64,000 nt of DNA from CAVYXF01 sp963772335 (GTDB lineage Bacteria > Pseudomonadota > Alphaproteobacteria > Rhizobiales > Rhodomicrobiaceae). Shown piece after piece: positions 9,917 to 19,530 of the stretch. Where the stretch lies: assembly GCA_963772335.1 (NCBI GenBank), contig CAVYXF010000005.1, positions 62,001 through 126,000 on the forward strand. The letters are read 5' to 3'. The translations under genes and the position numbers were made by a program. The notes under the pieces are model-generated. The model saw only the letters and a list, made by a program, of their open reading frames with translations, had not been told where the DNA came from and searched no databases. Each line of letters starts with the position of its first letter. Position 1 is the stretch's first letter.

Positions 9917-10948
9917 ATGACATATCTCAGATACAAGAGCTGTACTAGGCACGCGTTTTACCGTGAATTTGTGAAGATAATCACAGCAATTGCTGTGATG
10001 GCATGCATGCCATCAGCCCACGCGCAAACTACCAAGCTCTACCTCGCGCATACCGGCGGTGCGGGATCGCTCTACGAAGCCTGCGCCAACGAGTTCACCC
10101 GGCGGGTGAATGCCCATCTCCCGCAGAGCTATCGGGTCGTCCCGGTCGGTGCGAGTGGCCTTGGCGAAGACACGGCCGTGCTTGAGAAGTTGAAGAGCGG
10201 CACGGTCGCCATCAGCCTTCCGTCGACGATCATGTCAGGCATGAGTAACCGGTTCGGCGTCTTCGAGCTGCCATTCCTGATCAGGGACCGCGCACAGCTT
10301 CAACGCGTCAGCCGCACGCTGCTCGATGACTATCTGCAGCCGGCAGCGCATGGGGCGGGCTATCGGATCCTCGCGCTCTGGGAGAACGGCTTTCGCCACA
10401 TCACCAACAATGTGCGCCCGATCCGCAAGCCGGAGGATTTGCACGGCCTGAAAATCCGCATTCCCAAGGGTCCATGGCGCGAGAAGATCTTCCGCGCGCT
10501 GGGAGCCGAGCCCGTACCGATGGCCCTGCACGAGGTCTACGCGGCTCTCAGCAATCACATCGTCGATGGACAGGAGAACCCGCTTTCGCAGATCAAGGGA
10601 TCGAAATTCACCGAGGTGCAGCGCTACCTGACCTATTCGGCGCACATCTACACGCCCGGCTTCCCTGTTGGTCGGCGAGGACGCGTTCGCCAGATTGCCG
10701 CCGAACGTGCAGGACGTGCTGTCATCGACGGCCAGGGACATGCAAGGCTGGGTCTATGCGACGGCGACCCGCCTTGACAGCACGCTGGTCGACGAGTTCG
10801 AGGAGTGGTCGAGGTCAATCAGCTCGACATCAAGGCCTTTGAAGCCGCGACCCGGCCGCTCTATGGCGAATTCATCCGGACCGTCGACGGCGGCGCGAAA
10901 ATGGTCACCCTGCTCACCGGCATGTCGGCCGGCGACGGCGATCGCTGA
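9917..10948 (+). CDS. TRAP transporter substrate-binding protein, DctP family (frameshifted)
   Basis: Periplasmic binding protein of a tripartite ATP-independent transporter. A signal peptide (ITAIAVMACMPSAHAQ, cleavage after AHA) follows a short N-terminal extension; GTG at 9972 would give a more typical signal peptide than ATG at 9917. Family motifs include GLGEDTAVLEKLKSGTVAIS, LWENGFRHITNNVRPIRKPEDL (split here as the conserved arginine-containing helix) and the ligand-binding region around NHIVDGQENPLSQI. Frameshifts at about 10670 and 10800 move the C-terminus to another frame, which ends MSAGDGDR at 10948. No membrane subunits (DctQ, DctM) are next to it, so it is an orphan binding protein, perhaps used by a distant transporter or as a chemoreceptor ligand carrier. 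Substrate is unknown. Confidence 0.85.
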
Positions 10949-10987
10949 CCGCTTTCCGCCTGTGGCACAGGCGAAAAGCGTCTGCTT

Positions 10988-11658
10988 CTAATAGCGGGAG
11001 ACCACGTGCACTTCCAGTGCCGACGCCGGCGAGCGTCGCCAGATGCATCACATGCTGAATTCATCATTCGGAAGCAGCCGGACGATGAGGCGAAGCCGAT
11101 CGACTTCGGATCATTGGTGCCGTGGATCCGATATTCCGTCTGGCCGAGATAGAGGGCCTTGGCCCCGAGCGGATTGTTGATGCCGCCCGTAGTCGTTCTC
11201 GGCAGCCAGGGCTGACGCGAAATCATCGCCGGCGGAGGCGTCCAGGTCGGCCAGGCTGCAACACGGCTGATCTTCTGCGTGCCGGTCCAGGTAAAGCCGA
11301 TCCGACCGACCGAGATCGGATATTGGTAGGCCCTATCGCCTTCCAGGACATAGTAGAGACGCCGGCCATGGGTATCGATGATAATCGTCCCCGGCGTCTG
11401 GTGTTTGGAGAGCGACACCACCGGCGGCGCCACAGGCGCGACGTCGGGCTGCGGCCCGCCCTGCATGTAGGCTGGGTATTGCGGATGGTAAGATGCCCGC
11501 TGCCGCTCCATGAGCTGCTGCTCGCGGCGGATGTCGCTTTGGAAGATCGGCTGGCGGCCGTCGATCCATCCATCGAGGGCCCATGCATGCGAGATGCCGG
11601 CAAGGGTCGCGACAGTCGAAAGGGCTACACCGAGATAGGCGATGTGAAGTGTCTTCAC
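10988..11658 (-). CDS. L,D-transpeptidase, YkuD/ErfK family (frameshift near C-terminus)
   Basis: Periplasmic peptidoglycan crosslinking enzyme. GTG at 11656-11658, preceded by a GGGGAG ribosome-binding site, starts VKTLHIAYLGVALSTVATLAG, a signal peptide. The YkuD domain begins with TPGTIIIDTHGRRLYYVL, and the catalytic segment YRIHGTNDPKSIG ... SSSGCFRM carries the conserved histidine and cysteine. Near 11020 the frame slips; the correct frame gives HLATLAGVG and EVHVVSRY with a stop at 10988-10990. The gene faces the TRAP gene tail to tail with 39 bases between. Length of about 223 residues is normal for the single-domain family. Confidence 0.88.
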
Positions 11659-12016
11659 CAGAGCTCCCCGTCTCAAGCTTCTGGAAATTGAAAATTAGCG
11701 TACAATTAATCGTAAGCGGTCGAGCGCGCCTGGTCAAATCCGACGCGCCTCGCTGCCGTTTCCGGCCAACTCAGTAGAAACCACTAGAGGCTTATACTTA
11801 GGGAAGGATTAGCGTCGGAGCCCCCCCGACAGCCTGTCAACGCGGTGCTGTCCTCCGGCAGGCTTTGCGAGCGAGCCGGGCTCGGAGATACAGTCAAGCG
11901 TGATTCGCAGGGCGGTCTTGGAACTGAGACGTCGGCAATCGCTTCGCTATAGTGGTTGCGGGTCGGCGCGGCGCCGCCCCTCATCACCGCCCCTAAAAAC
12001 AACAAGGGAGCTGCCC
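11659..12016. other. Divergent intergenic region between the L,D-transpeptidase and Na/Pi transporter genes
   Basis: This 358-base region holds the promoters of two divergent genes. It has an AT-rich core at about 11685-11712 and another at about 11790-11805. A ribosome-binding site, AAGGGAG at 12004-12010, precedes the transporter start. No specific operator was recognised; in particular I could not find a clear Pho box. Confidence 0.5.
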
Positions 12017-13701
12017 ATGTCGGGTACGATGACGCTTCTCCAACTTGCCGGTTTCGTCGCGCTCCTGCTTTGGGGCGTGCATATGGTCCAGACCGGCATC
12101 ATGCGTGCCTATGGCGCCGATCTGCGCCGGTTCATGACCGCGCGGCTCGGCGGCCGCTACAACGCCTTCTTCGCAGGGCTCGGCGTCACGGCATTGATGC
12201 AGAGCAGCACCGCCACCGGCATGCTGACCACCGGCTTCCTCGCCAGCGGCTTCATCGGCCTTGTGCCCGCGCTTGCTGTCATGCTGGGCGCCAATGTCGG
12301 CACGACGCTGATCGTGCAGGTGATGACGTTCCCCGTCGCGACGGTCGCGCCGCTGTTCATCCTCGTCGGCGTCGCCGCATTCAAGCGCAGTGCACGCACG
12401 CGGGGCCGCGATCTCGGCCGGGCAGCCATCGGCCTGGGACTGATCATGCTCGGCTTGCATCAGATCCTGGAAGTCGCCCGGCCGCTCGAGCAGGCGGACG
12501 CGATGCGCCAGATCTTCGCCGTGCTGACCAGCGAGCCGACGCTCAATGTGGTGCTGGCAGCGCTCCTCACCTGGGCGATGTATTCCAGCGTCGCCGTCGT
12601 GCTGCTGGTGATGTCGCTGGCCGGCGCGCACATCGTGACGCCGGAGGCCGGACTCGCATTGGTGCTGGGCGCCAATCTCGGCAACGTCATTCCGCAATAT
12701 CTCAGCGCCGGGCGCGATGCCGCTGCGCGCCGTCTTGCGCTGGGCAATCTCATCGTCCGCGGCACCGGCTGCGTGCTGGCGCTGCTGTTGCTGCCGGCAA
12801 TCGGCTATGCGCTCGCCGCTCTCGGACGGCGCCCGCGCGCCAGATGGCGGATTTTCACACACTCTATAACGTGGTCTGCGCGATCATGTTCATCGGCCTG
12901 CTGGATCCGCTGGCCGCGCTGTGCACCCGGCTGCTGCCCGCCCCGCGCGAAGCGGCTGATCCGGCCAAGCCGAGATATCTCGCCGCCGCTCCGGCTCCGG
13001 TCGCCAGTGTCCGCTTGGCCAACGCCGAGCGCGAGGTGCTGCGCATGGTCGACATGGTCGAGAAGATGCTGCGCATCTTTCTCGACGCGCTGCGCAATGA
13101 CGACCGCAAGCTCCTCGCCGAGATCGAGCGCATGGACGATACGGTCGACAGCCTGCACCGGGCGATCAAGCTGTTTCTCACCGAGATCAGCCGGCAGAAC
13201 CATCTCACCGAGACCGACGCCGAGCGCTGTGCCGACATTCTCGCCTTCACCATCAATCTCGAGCATGCCGGCGACATCCTCGACAAGAGCCTGCGCGAGA
13301 TCGCGGCCAAGAAGATCAAATATCGGCTGAACTTCTCCGACGAGGGCTTTGCGGAGATCCTGGAGATGCATGAGCAGCTCCTGGAGGATCTGCGCCTCGC
13401 CATGAGCGTGTTCATGACCGGCGACGAGCGCGCCGCCCGCACGCTGCTGGAGGAGAAGGTGCGCATCCGCGATCTGGAGCGGGCGGCCACCGCCAATCAT
13501 CTGCGCCGGCTGCGGGAGGGCCGGGTGGAGAGCCTCGAGACCAGCGCCCTGCACCTGGACATCGTGCGCGATCTGAAGCGGATCGCGGCACATCTGGCCT
13601 CGGTCGCCTATCCGGTGCTCGACAAGAACGGGCTGCTGCTGCGCAGCCGCATCGCGCCGGAAGGCGAGCGCGAAGGGCTTCCCGGTCCGGAGGCAGTATA
13701 G
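12017..13701 (+). CDS. Na/Pi cotransporter family protein with PhoU-like C-terminal domain (one frameshift)
   Basis: Inner-membrane sodium-phosphate symporter-like protein, about 561 residues. ATG at 12017 is well placed after AAGGGAG. The two inverted Na/Pi repeats are visible: GLGVTALMQSSTATGMLTTG with GANVGTTLIVQVM, and later MYSSVAVVLLVMSLAG with GANLGNVIPQ (QSS and equivalent SS motifs are the family signature). A frameshift near 12830 separates the last membrane segments (MADFHTLYNVVCAIMF resumes in the next frame). The C-terminus from about 13020 is a PhoU-like helical bundle (MVDMVEKMLRIFLDALRNDD). Transport of phosphate is known for the family; the frameshift looks like a sequencing error. 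Confidence 0.88.
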
Positions 13702-13721
13702 GCGATCCTTTGGGCTTTAGG

Positions 13722-14555
13722 CTAGCGCCGCGGCGCATGACCGCCGATCGAGGCGGTGATCTCCTCGGCGGCGCGCTTCACCAGCGGCCCGAGTTCGGAG
13801 GCGCGCTCGGGCGTGATGCGCACCGTCGGCCCGGAGACGGAGATGCCGGCGATGGCCTCGGTATATTCGTTGTAGATCGGTGCCGCGACACAGCGCATGC
13901 CGAGATTGCGCTCCTCGTCATCGACGGCCCAGCCGCGCCGGAAAATTGCAGCAAGCTCCTCGAACAGGTCGGCCGGCGCGACCAGCGTCTTGTCGGTGAA
14001 TTTCGGCAGGCCCTTCTTGTAGAGGATCTCTTTCACCCGCGACTCCGGCATTTCGGCGAGCAGGGTCTTGCCGACGCCGGAGGCATGGATCGGCGCGCGT
14101 GAGCCGGCGCGGAAGAAGGCGCGCAGGGCGCTATGTGCCTCGACCTGGGAGATGAAGACCACCTCGCCGGAGTCCTCGATGCCGAGATTGACCGTCTCGC
14201 CGGTCGCCTCCATCAGCTCGTGCATCACCACACGCCCGATGCCGGCGAGCCGCCGGTTTCGCAGGAAGGCAGTGCCGACCTCGAAAGCGCCGACGCCGAT
14301 CAGCCAAAGGCCGCGTTCTTCGTCGTGGAAGACGAATTTATGTGCCTCCAGGCTCGCCAGGATGCGGTGGGCGGTAGAGGGCGCCAGGCCGGCGCGCTGG
14401 GCGAGGTCGGTGAGGGTCAGGCCGTCCGAGGCGGCGATAATGGCGAGCACGGCAAGGCCGCGGTCGATGGCCTGCACCGCGCCGGCGCTCTCGGGCACCA
14501 GCTTTAAGGAGCGGGGCCGTCCCCGCAGCTTCTTTACTTCGCCAGGTCGCGCCAT
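13722..14555 (-). CDS. IclR-family transcriptional regulator of the glyoxylate carboligase operon
   Basis: Intact 277-residue regulator. The winged helix-turn-helix occupies about residues 27-85 (AIDRGLAVLAIIAASDGLTL, then GLAPSTAHRILASLEAHKF); the effector-binding IclR domain follows with GSRAPIHASGVGKTLLAEMP and RGWAVDDEERNLGMRCVAAP. It is divergent from gcl with 226 bases between, the standard arrangement for regulators of glyoxylate and allantoin metabolism such as AllR, whose family members bind glyoxylate. The matching palindrome at 14683-14709 is a good operator candidate. Being repressor or activator cannot be decided from sequence. Confidence 0.9.
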   Translation of the reverse strand: MARPGEVKKLRGRPRSLKLVPESAGAVQAIDRGLAVLAIIAASDGLTLTDLAQRAGLAPSTAHRILASLEAHKFVFHDEERGLWLIGVGAFEVGTAFLRNRRLAGIGRVVMHELMEATGETVNLGIEDSGEVVFISQVEAHSALRAFFRAGSRAPIHASGVGKTLLAEMPESRVKEILYKKGLPKFTDKTLVAPADLFEELAAIFRRGWAVDDEERNLGMRCVAAPIYNEYTEAIAGISVSGPTVRITPERASELGPLVKRAAEEITASIGGHAPRR

Positions 14556-14682
14556 CGCTTGCAGCCTTCATGCATCGTTCGATCACTGATGGCAGATTTT
14601 TCTGTCATTGAAAACACTTTATCCAGGCCGATTTTCATGAATGTAAAAATCTAATACGCTAAGTAAAAAATGACAAAGCAAC

Positions 14683-14709
14683 TTATTTCCGTATGATGGA
14701 AATAATTTC
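14683..14709. promoter_or_regulatory. Candidate IclR operator upstream of gcl
   Basis: A perfect inverted repeat, TTATTTCC (14683-14690) and GGAAATAA (14698-14705) around a seven-base spacer, overlaps a second perfect palindrome, GAAAT-A-ATTTC (14699-14709). It lies in the divergent region between the IclR gene and gcl and directly upstream of a plausible -35 element, so binding here could control both directions. The link to the IclR protein is inference. Confidence 0.55.
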
Positions 14710-14717
14710 TGGAAAAA

Positions 14718-14747
14718 TTGACTCACGCTGCCGGCCAGCCCTTATCT
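14718..14747 (+). promoter_or_regulatory. Possible sigma-70-type promoter of the gcl operon
   Basis: TTGACT at 14718-14723 and TTATCT at 14742-14747 are 18 bases apart, close to housekeeping -35 and -10 elements. The start codon of gcl is 34 bases further on. The candidate operator ends nine bases before the -35 element. Confidence 0.4.
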
Positions 14748-14781
14748 CTCCTCAGCAACGTAACTTCCCAGGACGGTAATT

Positions 14782-16555
14782 ATGGCCAGGATGAGAGCAG
14801 TCGACGCGGCGGTGCGCGTCCTGGAGCGCGAAGGCATCAAGCACGCATTCGGCCTTCCGGGTGCGGCGATCAACCCGCTTTATGACGCCCTGCGCAAGCG
14901 CGCCTCAATCGAGCATATCCTTGCCCGTCACGTCGAAGCCGCCTCGCATATGGCCGATGGCTATACCCGCGCCAATCCCGGCAATATCGGCGTGTGCATC
15001 GGCACCTCCGGCCCCGCCGGCACCGACATGATCACCGGCCTCTATTCGGCGATCGCCAACTCGATCCCGATCCTGTGCATCACCGGACAGGCGCCGCGCG
15101 CGCGCCTCTACAAGGAAGACTTCCAGGCCATCGACATCGAGTCGATCGCCAAGCCCGTGACCAAATGGGCGGTCACCGTGCGCGAGCCGGCGCTGGTGCC
15201 GCGCGCGTTCCAGCAGGCCTTCCATCTGATGCGCTCGGGCCGTCCCGGTCCGGTGCTGATCGACCTGCCGCTCGACGTGCAGCTCGGCGAGATCGAGTTC
15301 GACGACGAGACCTATGAGTCGCTGCCGGTCTACAAGCCGAAGGCGTCGCGCCGGCAGATCGAGAAGGCGATGGCGATGCTTGCCGAGGCCGAGCGCCCGC
15401 TGATCGTCGCCGGCGGCGGCATCATCAATGCCGACGCCTCGAAGCAGCTCGTCGAGTTCGCCGAGATCACCGGCATTCCGGTCATCCCGACGCTGATGGG
15501 CTGGGGCGCGATCCCCGACGACCATCCGCTGATGGCGGGCATGGTCGGCCTGCAGACCAGCCACCGCTACGGCAATGCCACGTTCCTCAAGTCCGATTTC
15601 GTGCTCGGCATCGGCAATCGCTGGGCGAACCGGCATACCGGCTCGATCGAGGTCTACACCAAGGGCCGCAAGTTCGTTCATGTCGACATCGAGCCGACCC
15701 AGATCGGCCGCGTGTTCAATCCCGATTACGGCATCGTCTCCGATGCTGCCGCCGCGCTCGACCTGTTCGTCGAGGTCGCGAAGGAGCTGAAGGCGGCCAG
15801 GAAGCTCGAAGAGCCGGAAGGCCTGGGCCGCCGAATGCCTGCAGCGCAAGGGCACCATGCTGCGCAAGTCGCATTTCGACCAGGTGCCGCTGAAGCCGCA
15901 GCGCGTCTATGAGGAGATGAACACCGCGTTCGGCGGCGATGTCTGCTACGTCACGACCATCGGCCTGTCGCAGATCGCCGGCGCGCAGTTCCTGAAGGTC
16001 AACAAGCCCCGCAACTGGATCAATTGCGGCCAGGCCGGCCCGCTCGGCTGGACGCTTGCCCGCCGCGCTCGGCGTGCGCGTCGCCGATCCCGATCGCCCG
16101 ATCGTGGCGCTCTCGGGCGACTACGACTTCCAGTTCCTGATCGAGGAGCTGGCGGTCGGGTGCGCAGTTCAAGCTGCCCTACATCCACGTGGTGGTGAAC
16201 AATTCCTATCTCGGCCTGATCCGCCAGGCGCAGCGCAGTTTCGACATGGACTACCACGTCTCGCTCTCCTTCGAGAACATCAACGCACCCGACCTCAATG
16301 GCTATGGCGTCGATCACGTCGCGGTGGCCGAAGGACTGGGCTGCAAGGCGATCCGCATCAAGAGCCCAACGAATTCCAGCACGCCTTCGCCCAGGCCGGG
16401 AATGGATGGAGCAGTATCAGGTGCCGGTCGTCGTCGAGGTGATCCTGGAGCGGGTGACCAACATCGCCATGGGCACCGAGATCGACAACATCACCGAGTT
16501 CGAGGACATTCTGGACGTCGTGGACTTCAAGGCGCCCGCGCTCGAGCCGGCCTGA
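14782..16555 (+). CDS. gcl: Glyoxylate carboligase (tartronate-semialdehyde synthase), frameshifted
   Basis: Thiamine diphosphate enzyme joining two glyoxylates to tartronate semialdehyde and CO2. Start MARMRAVDAAVRVLEREGIK; the N-terminal ThDP-pyrimidine domain includes FGLPGAAINPLYDAL (valine in place of the usual catalytic glutamate is typical of this enzyme) and GVCIGTSGPAGTDMITGLYS. The central domain and the C-terminal ThDP/Mg site follow (GDYDFQFLIEELAV and VVVNNSYLGLIRQAQ). Frameshifts near 15826, 16055, 16160, 16365 and 16395 break the last third, but the family sequence continues to EFEDILDVVDFKAP and the stop at 16555. About 590 residues, the normal length. First gene of the glyoxylate-to-glycerate operon. 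Confidence 0.95.
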
Positions 16556-16605
16556 GCCGGCGATCGGGCGACGGGCGGAAACACGATCCAGGGAAGACGG
16601 AGACC

Positions 16606-17391
16606 ATGCCGAAATTCGCGGCCAATCTGACGATGCTCTTCAACGAGCTGCCATTCCTCGACCGCTTCGCCGCGGCGGCGGAGGCCGGCTTCACCGGCGT
16701 CGAATATCTGTTCCCGTATGATTTCGACAAGCAGAACCTCAGAGAACGCCTTGACCGCTACGGCCTGACCCAGGTGCTGCACAATCTGCCGGCCGGCAAT
16801 TGGGGCGGCGGCGAGCGGGGCATCGCGATTCAGCCGGAGCGGGTCGGCGAGTTCCGCGACGGCGTCGCGCGCGCCATCGACTATGCCGGGGCGCTGGGCT
16901 GCAGTCAGCTCAATTGCCTCGCCGGCATCGCGCCGAAGGGCGCGGACCCCGAGCGGCTGCGCGAGACGTTCATCGGCAATCTCGACTATGCCGCGCGGGC
17001 GCTGAAGGATGCCGGCATCAAGCTGCTGATCGAAGCCGATCAACACCCGCGATATTCCCGGCTTCTTCCTCAACCGCACCAGAGGATGCGGCCGCGATCA
17101 TCGACGCGGTCGGCTCGGACAACATCTTCATCCAGTACGACATCTATCACATGCAGATCATGGAGGGAGATCTCACCCGCACCATCGAAGCCAACCTGCC
17201 GCGCATCCCGCATATGCAGCTCGCCGACAATCCCGGGCGGGGCGAGCCGGGCACCGGCGAGATCAATTATCGCGTTCCTGTTCAAGAAGATCGACAGCCT
17301 CGGCTATCAGGGCTGGATCGGCTGCGAGTACAAGCCGGCGACCACGACGACCGAAGGTCTGGGCTGGTTTGCACCCTATGCAAAGCGCTAG
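16606..17391 (+). CDS. hyi: Hydroxypyruvate isomerase (frameshifted)
   Basis: Interconverts hydroxypyruvate and tartronate semialdehyde. The product starts MPKFAANLTMLFNELPFLDRF, has the TIM-barrel segments GFTGVEYLFPYDF and LKDAGIKLLIEA, and the metal-binding region NIFIQYDIYHMQIMEGDL. Frameshifts near 17050 and 17275 split it; the last frame ends GWIGCEYKPATTTTEGLGWF with a stop at 17391. Length of about 262 residues fits. It lies 50 bases after gcl and 38 before glxR, so it is clearly co-transcribed. Confidence 0.93.
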   Translation: MPKFAANLTMLFNELPFLDRFAAAAEAGFTGVEYLFPYDFDKQNLRERLDRYGLTQVLHNLPAGNWGGGERGIAIQPERVGEFRDGVARAIDYAGALGCSQLNCLAGIAPKGADPERLRETFIGNLDYAARALKDAGIKLLIEADQHPRYSRLLPQPHQRMRPRSSTRSARTTSSSSTTSITCRSWREISPAPSKPTCRASRICSSPTIPGGASRAPARSIIAFLFKKIDSLGYQGWIGCEYKPATTTTEGLGWFAPYAKR

Positions 17392-17429
17392 AGTGACCGC
17401 ACCGAACACCAGCGATAAGGAACAGGATC

Positions 17430-18326
17430 ATGGCTAATCTCGGCTTCATCGGTCTGGGCATCATGGGCGCGCCGATGGCGGGGCATCTGATCGCCGCCGG
17501 CCACACCGTCACCACCTCGACCCATCACAAAGCCGCGCCCGGCGAGCTGACCGAAAAGGGCCTCAAATCCGTCGCCACGCCCAAGGCCGTTGCGGAGGCG
17601 TCGGACATCGTCTTCCTGATGCTGCCCGATACGCCGCAGGTCGGCGAGGTGCTGTTCGGCAAGGACGGCGTCGCGGAAGGGCTGTCGAAGGGCAAGATCG
17701 TCGTCGATATGAGCTCGATCTCGCCGATCGAGACCAAGGAATTCGCCAAGAAGATCATGGACATGGGCTGCGACTATCTCGATGCGCCGGTCTCGGGCGG
17801 CGAGGTGGGCGCGAAGGCCGCCAGCCTGACCATCATGGTCGGCGGCTCCGAAGCCGGCTTCGCGACGGTGAAGCCGCTCTTCGAGCTGATGGGCAAGAAC
17901 ATCACCCTGGTCGGCGAAGCCGGTGCCGGACAGGTGACCAAGGTCGCCAACCAGATCATCGTCGCGCTGAACATCGAGGCCGTCGGCGAGGCGCTGCTGT
18001 TCGCCTCCAAGGCCGGCGCCGATCCCGCGAAAGTGCGCCAGGCGCTGATGGGCGGCTTCGCCTCCTCGCGCATCCTGGAGGTGCATGGCGAGCGCATGAT
18101 CAAGCGCACCTTCAATCCCGGTTTCCGCATCGCCCTGCACCAGAAGGACCTCAATCTCGCGCTGCAGGGCGCGCGGTCGCTCGGCGTCTCGCTTCCCAAC
18201 ACCGCCAATGCGCAGGAGCTGTTCAATGCCTGCGCGGCCAATGGCGGAGCGGGCTGGGACCATTCGGCAATGGTCAAGGCGCTGGAGCTGTTAGCCAAGC
18301 ATAAGGTCGCGAACGACGCCGACTAG
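17430..18326 (+). CDS. glxR: 2-hydroxy-3-oxopropionate (tartronate semialdehyde) reductase
   Basis: Reduces tartronate semialdehyde to D-glycerate with NAD(P)H, completing the gcl route. Intact, 298 residues. The N-terminal Rossmann motif GFIGLGIMGAPMAGHL, the substrate-binding DAPVSGGEVGAKAASL and the catalytic lysine motif GAGQVTKVANQIIVALN are all present, and the C-terminal helical domain ends near residue 295. An AAGGAA ribosome-binding site precedes the start. This is one of the few genes in this segment without a frameshift. Confidence 0.95.
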   Translation: MANLGFIGLGIMGAPMAGHLIAAGHTVTTSTHHKAAPGELTEKGLKSVATPKAVAEASDIVFLMLPDTPQVGEVLFGKDGVAEGLSKGKIVVDMSSISPIETKEFAKKIMDMGCDYLDAPVSGGEVGAKAASLTIMVGGSEAGFATVKPLFELMGKNITLVGEAGAGQVTKVANQIIVALNIEAVGEALLFASKAGADPAKVRQALMGGFASSRILEVHGERMIKRTFNPGFRIALHQKDLNLALQGARSLGVSLPNTANAQELFNACAANGGAGWDHSAMVKALELLAKHKVANDAD

Positions 18327-18436
18327 GACGCGTCGGATGAATCTGACCCAAGAAGCTTCTCTGACGATTTAGACGCAGGAACAGGGCTGTTGCAGCGGCA
18401 GGCGGAGCTTTGCCGCGGACGAGGAAGGATTGCGCC

Positions 18437-19455
18437 ATGAAGATCTGCATCTACGGTGCCGGAGCCATCGGTGGCTATATGGCCGTGATGATGAAGCGGA
18501 GCGGGGCCGACGTCTCGCTCGTCGCCAGGGGGGCGCATCTCGCAGCGATGAAGGAGAAGGGGCTGACGCTCAAAATCGGCGATGAGACCTTCACCGAGCA
18601 CATGCCGGCGACCAACGATCCGCGCGAGCTCGGGCCGCAGGACTATGTGATCATCGGCCTCAAAGCCCATCAGGCCTGGGAGTCGGCCGAGCATATGCGC
18701 CCGCTGTTCGGGCCGTCGACCGCCGTCGTCACCGCACAGAACGGCGTGCCGTGGTGGTATTTCTATGGCCTCGGCGAGCAGTACGCCGCATCTGCGGCTC
18801 GAAAGCGTCGATCCCGAGGACCGCCAGTGGAACGCGATCGGCCCGGAGCGCGTGATCGGCTGCACCGTCTATCCCGCCACCGAGATCACCGAGCCGGGCG
18901 TGATCCGGCACATTTACGGCAATCAGTTCGGGCTCGGCGAGCCGAACCGGCAACCGTCCGACGCGGCTGGCGAAGCTTGCCGACATCCTGGCGGCCAGCG
19001 GCCTCAAGCCGCGCCTCTATGACGACATTCGCGACGACATCTGGATCAAGCTCTGGGGCAATCTCTGCTTCAACCCGATCTCCGCGATCACACAGGCGAC
19101 GCTCGACATCGTCGCGACCGACCCCGGCACGCGGATGCTCGCCCGCAACATGATGCTGGAGGCGCAGGATATCGGCCGGCATTTCGGCGTGCGCTTCCGG
19201 GTGGATGTCGACCGGCGCATCGAGGGCGCGGCGAGTGTGGGAGCCCACCGCACCTCGATGCTGCAGGATCTGGAGAAGGGACGACCGCTGGAGATCGATG
19301 CGCTGCTCAAGGCGGTGCAGGAGATGGGCCGGATCGCCGGTATCGCGACGCCCTTCATCGACAGCGTACTGGCACTGGTCCAGCAGATGGGACGCACCCG
19401 CGGGGTCTATCCGTGCTTCCCCGAACAGAGTATCGCGGCGCCGAACGCAGCCTGA
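18437..19455 (+). CDS. Ketopantoate reductase-like oxidoreductase (PanE/ApbA family), frameshifted
   Basis: NAD(P)-dependent 2-dehydropantoate 2-reductase family protein. The start MKICIYGAGAIGGYMAVMM shows the Rossmann glycine motif; KAHQAWESAEHMRPLFG and VVTAQNGVPWWYFYG follow. Frameshifts near 18775 and 18955 are bridged by other frames. The C-terminal catalytic part is clear: DIWIKLWGNLCFNPISAIT holds the catalytic lysine and LEKGRPLEIDALLKAVQEMG the conserved glutamate. Stop at 19455. The gene follows glxR by 110 bases in the same direction, so it may belong to the glyoxylate operon. Such neighbours probably act on a 2-keto acid other than ketopantoate; the substrate is not evident. Confidence 0.85.
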
Positions 19456-19487
19456 CTGGGAAGGGCTGTGTAAGGATGTCATGCGAG

Positions 19488-19520
19488 GGGATGGCGGTCT
19501 GTCCGCCATCCCTTTTTCTT
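19488..19520 (+). terminator. Rho-independent terminator at the end of the glyoxylate operon
   Basis: GGGATGGCGG (19488-19497) pairs with CCGCCATCCC (19503-19512) around a five-base loop, followed by five T residues. It sits between two converging transcription units and follows the ketopantoate-reductase stop by 32 bases. Confidence 0.8.
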
Positions 19521-19530
19521 ATCCCTGCGC

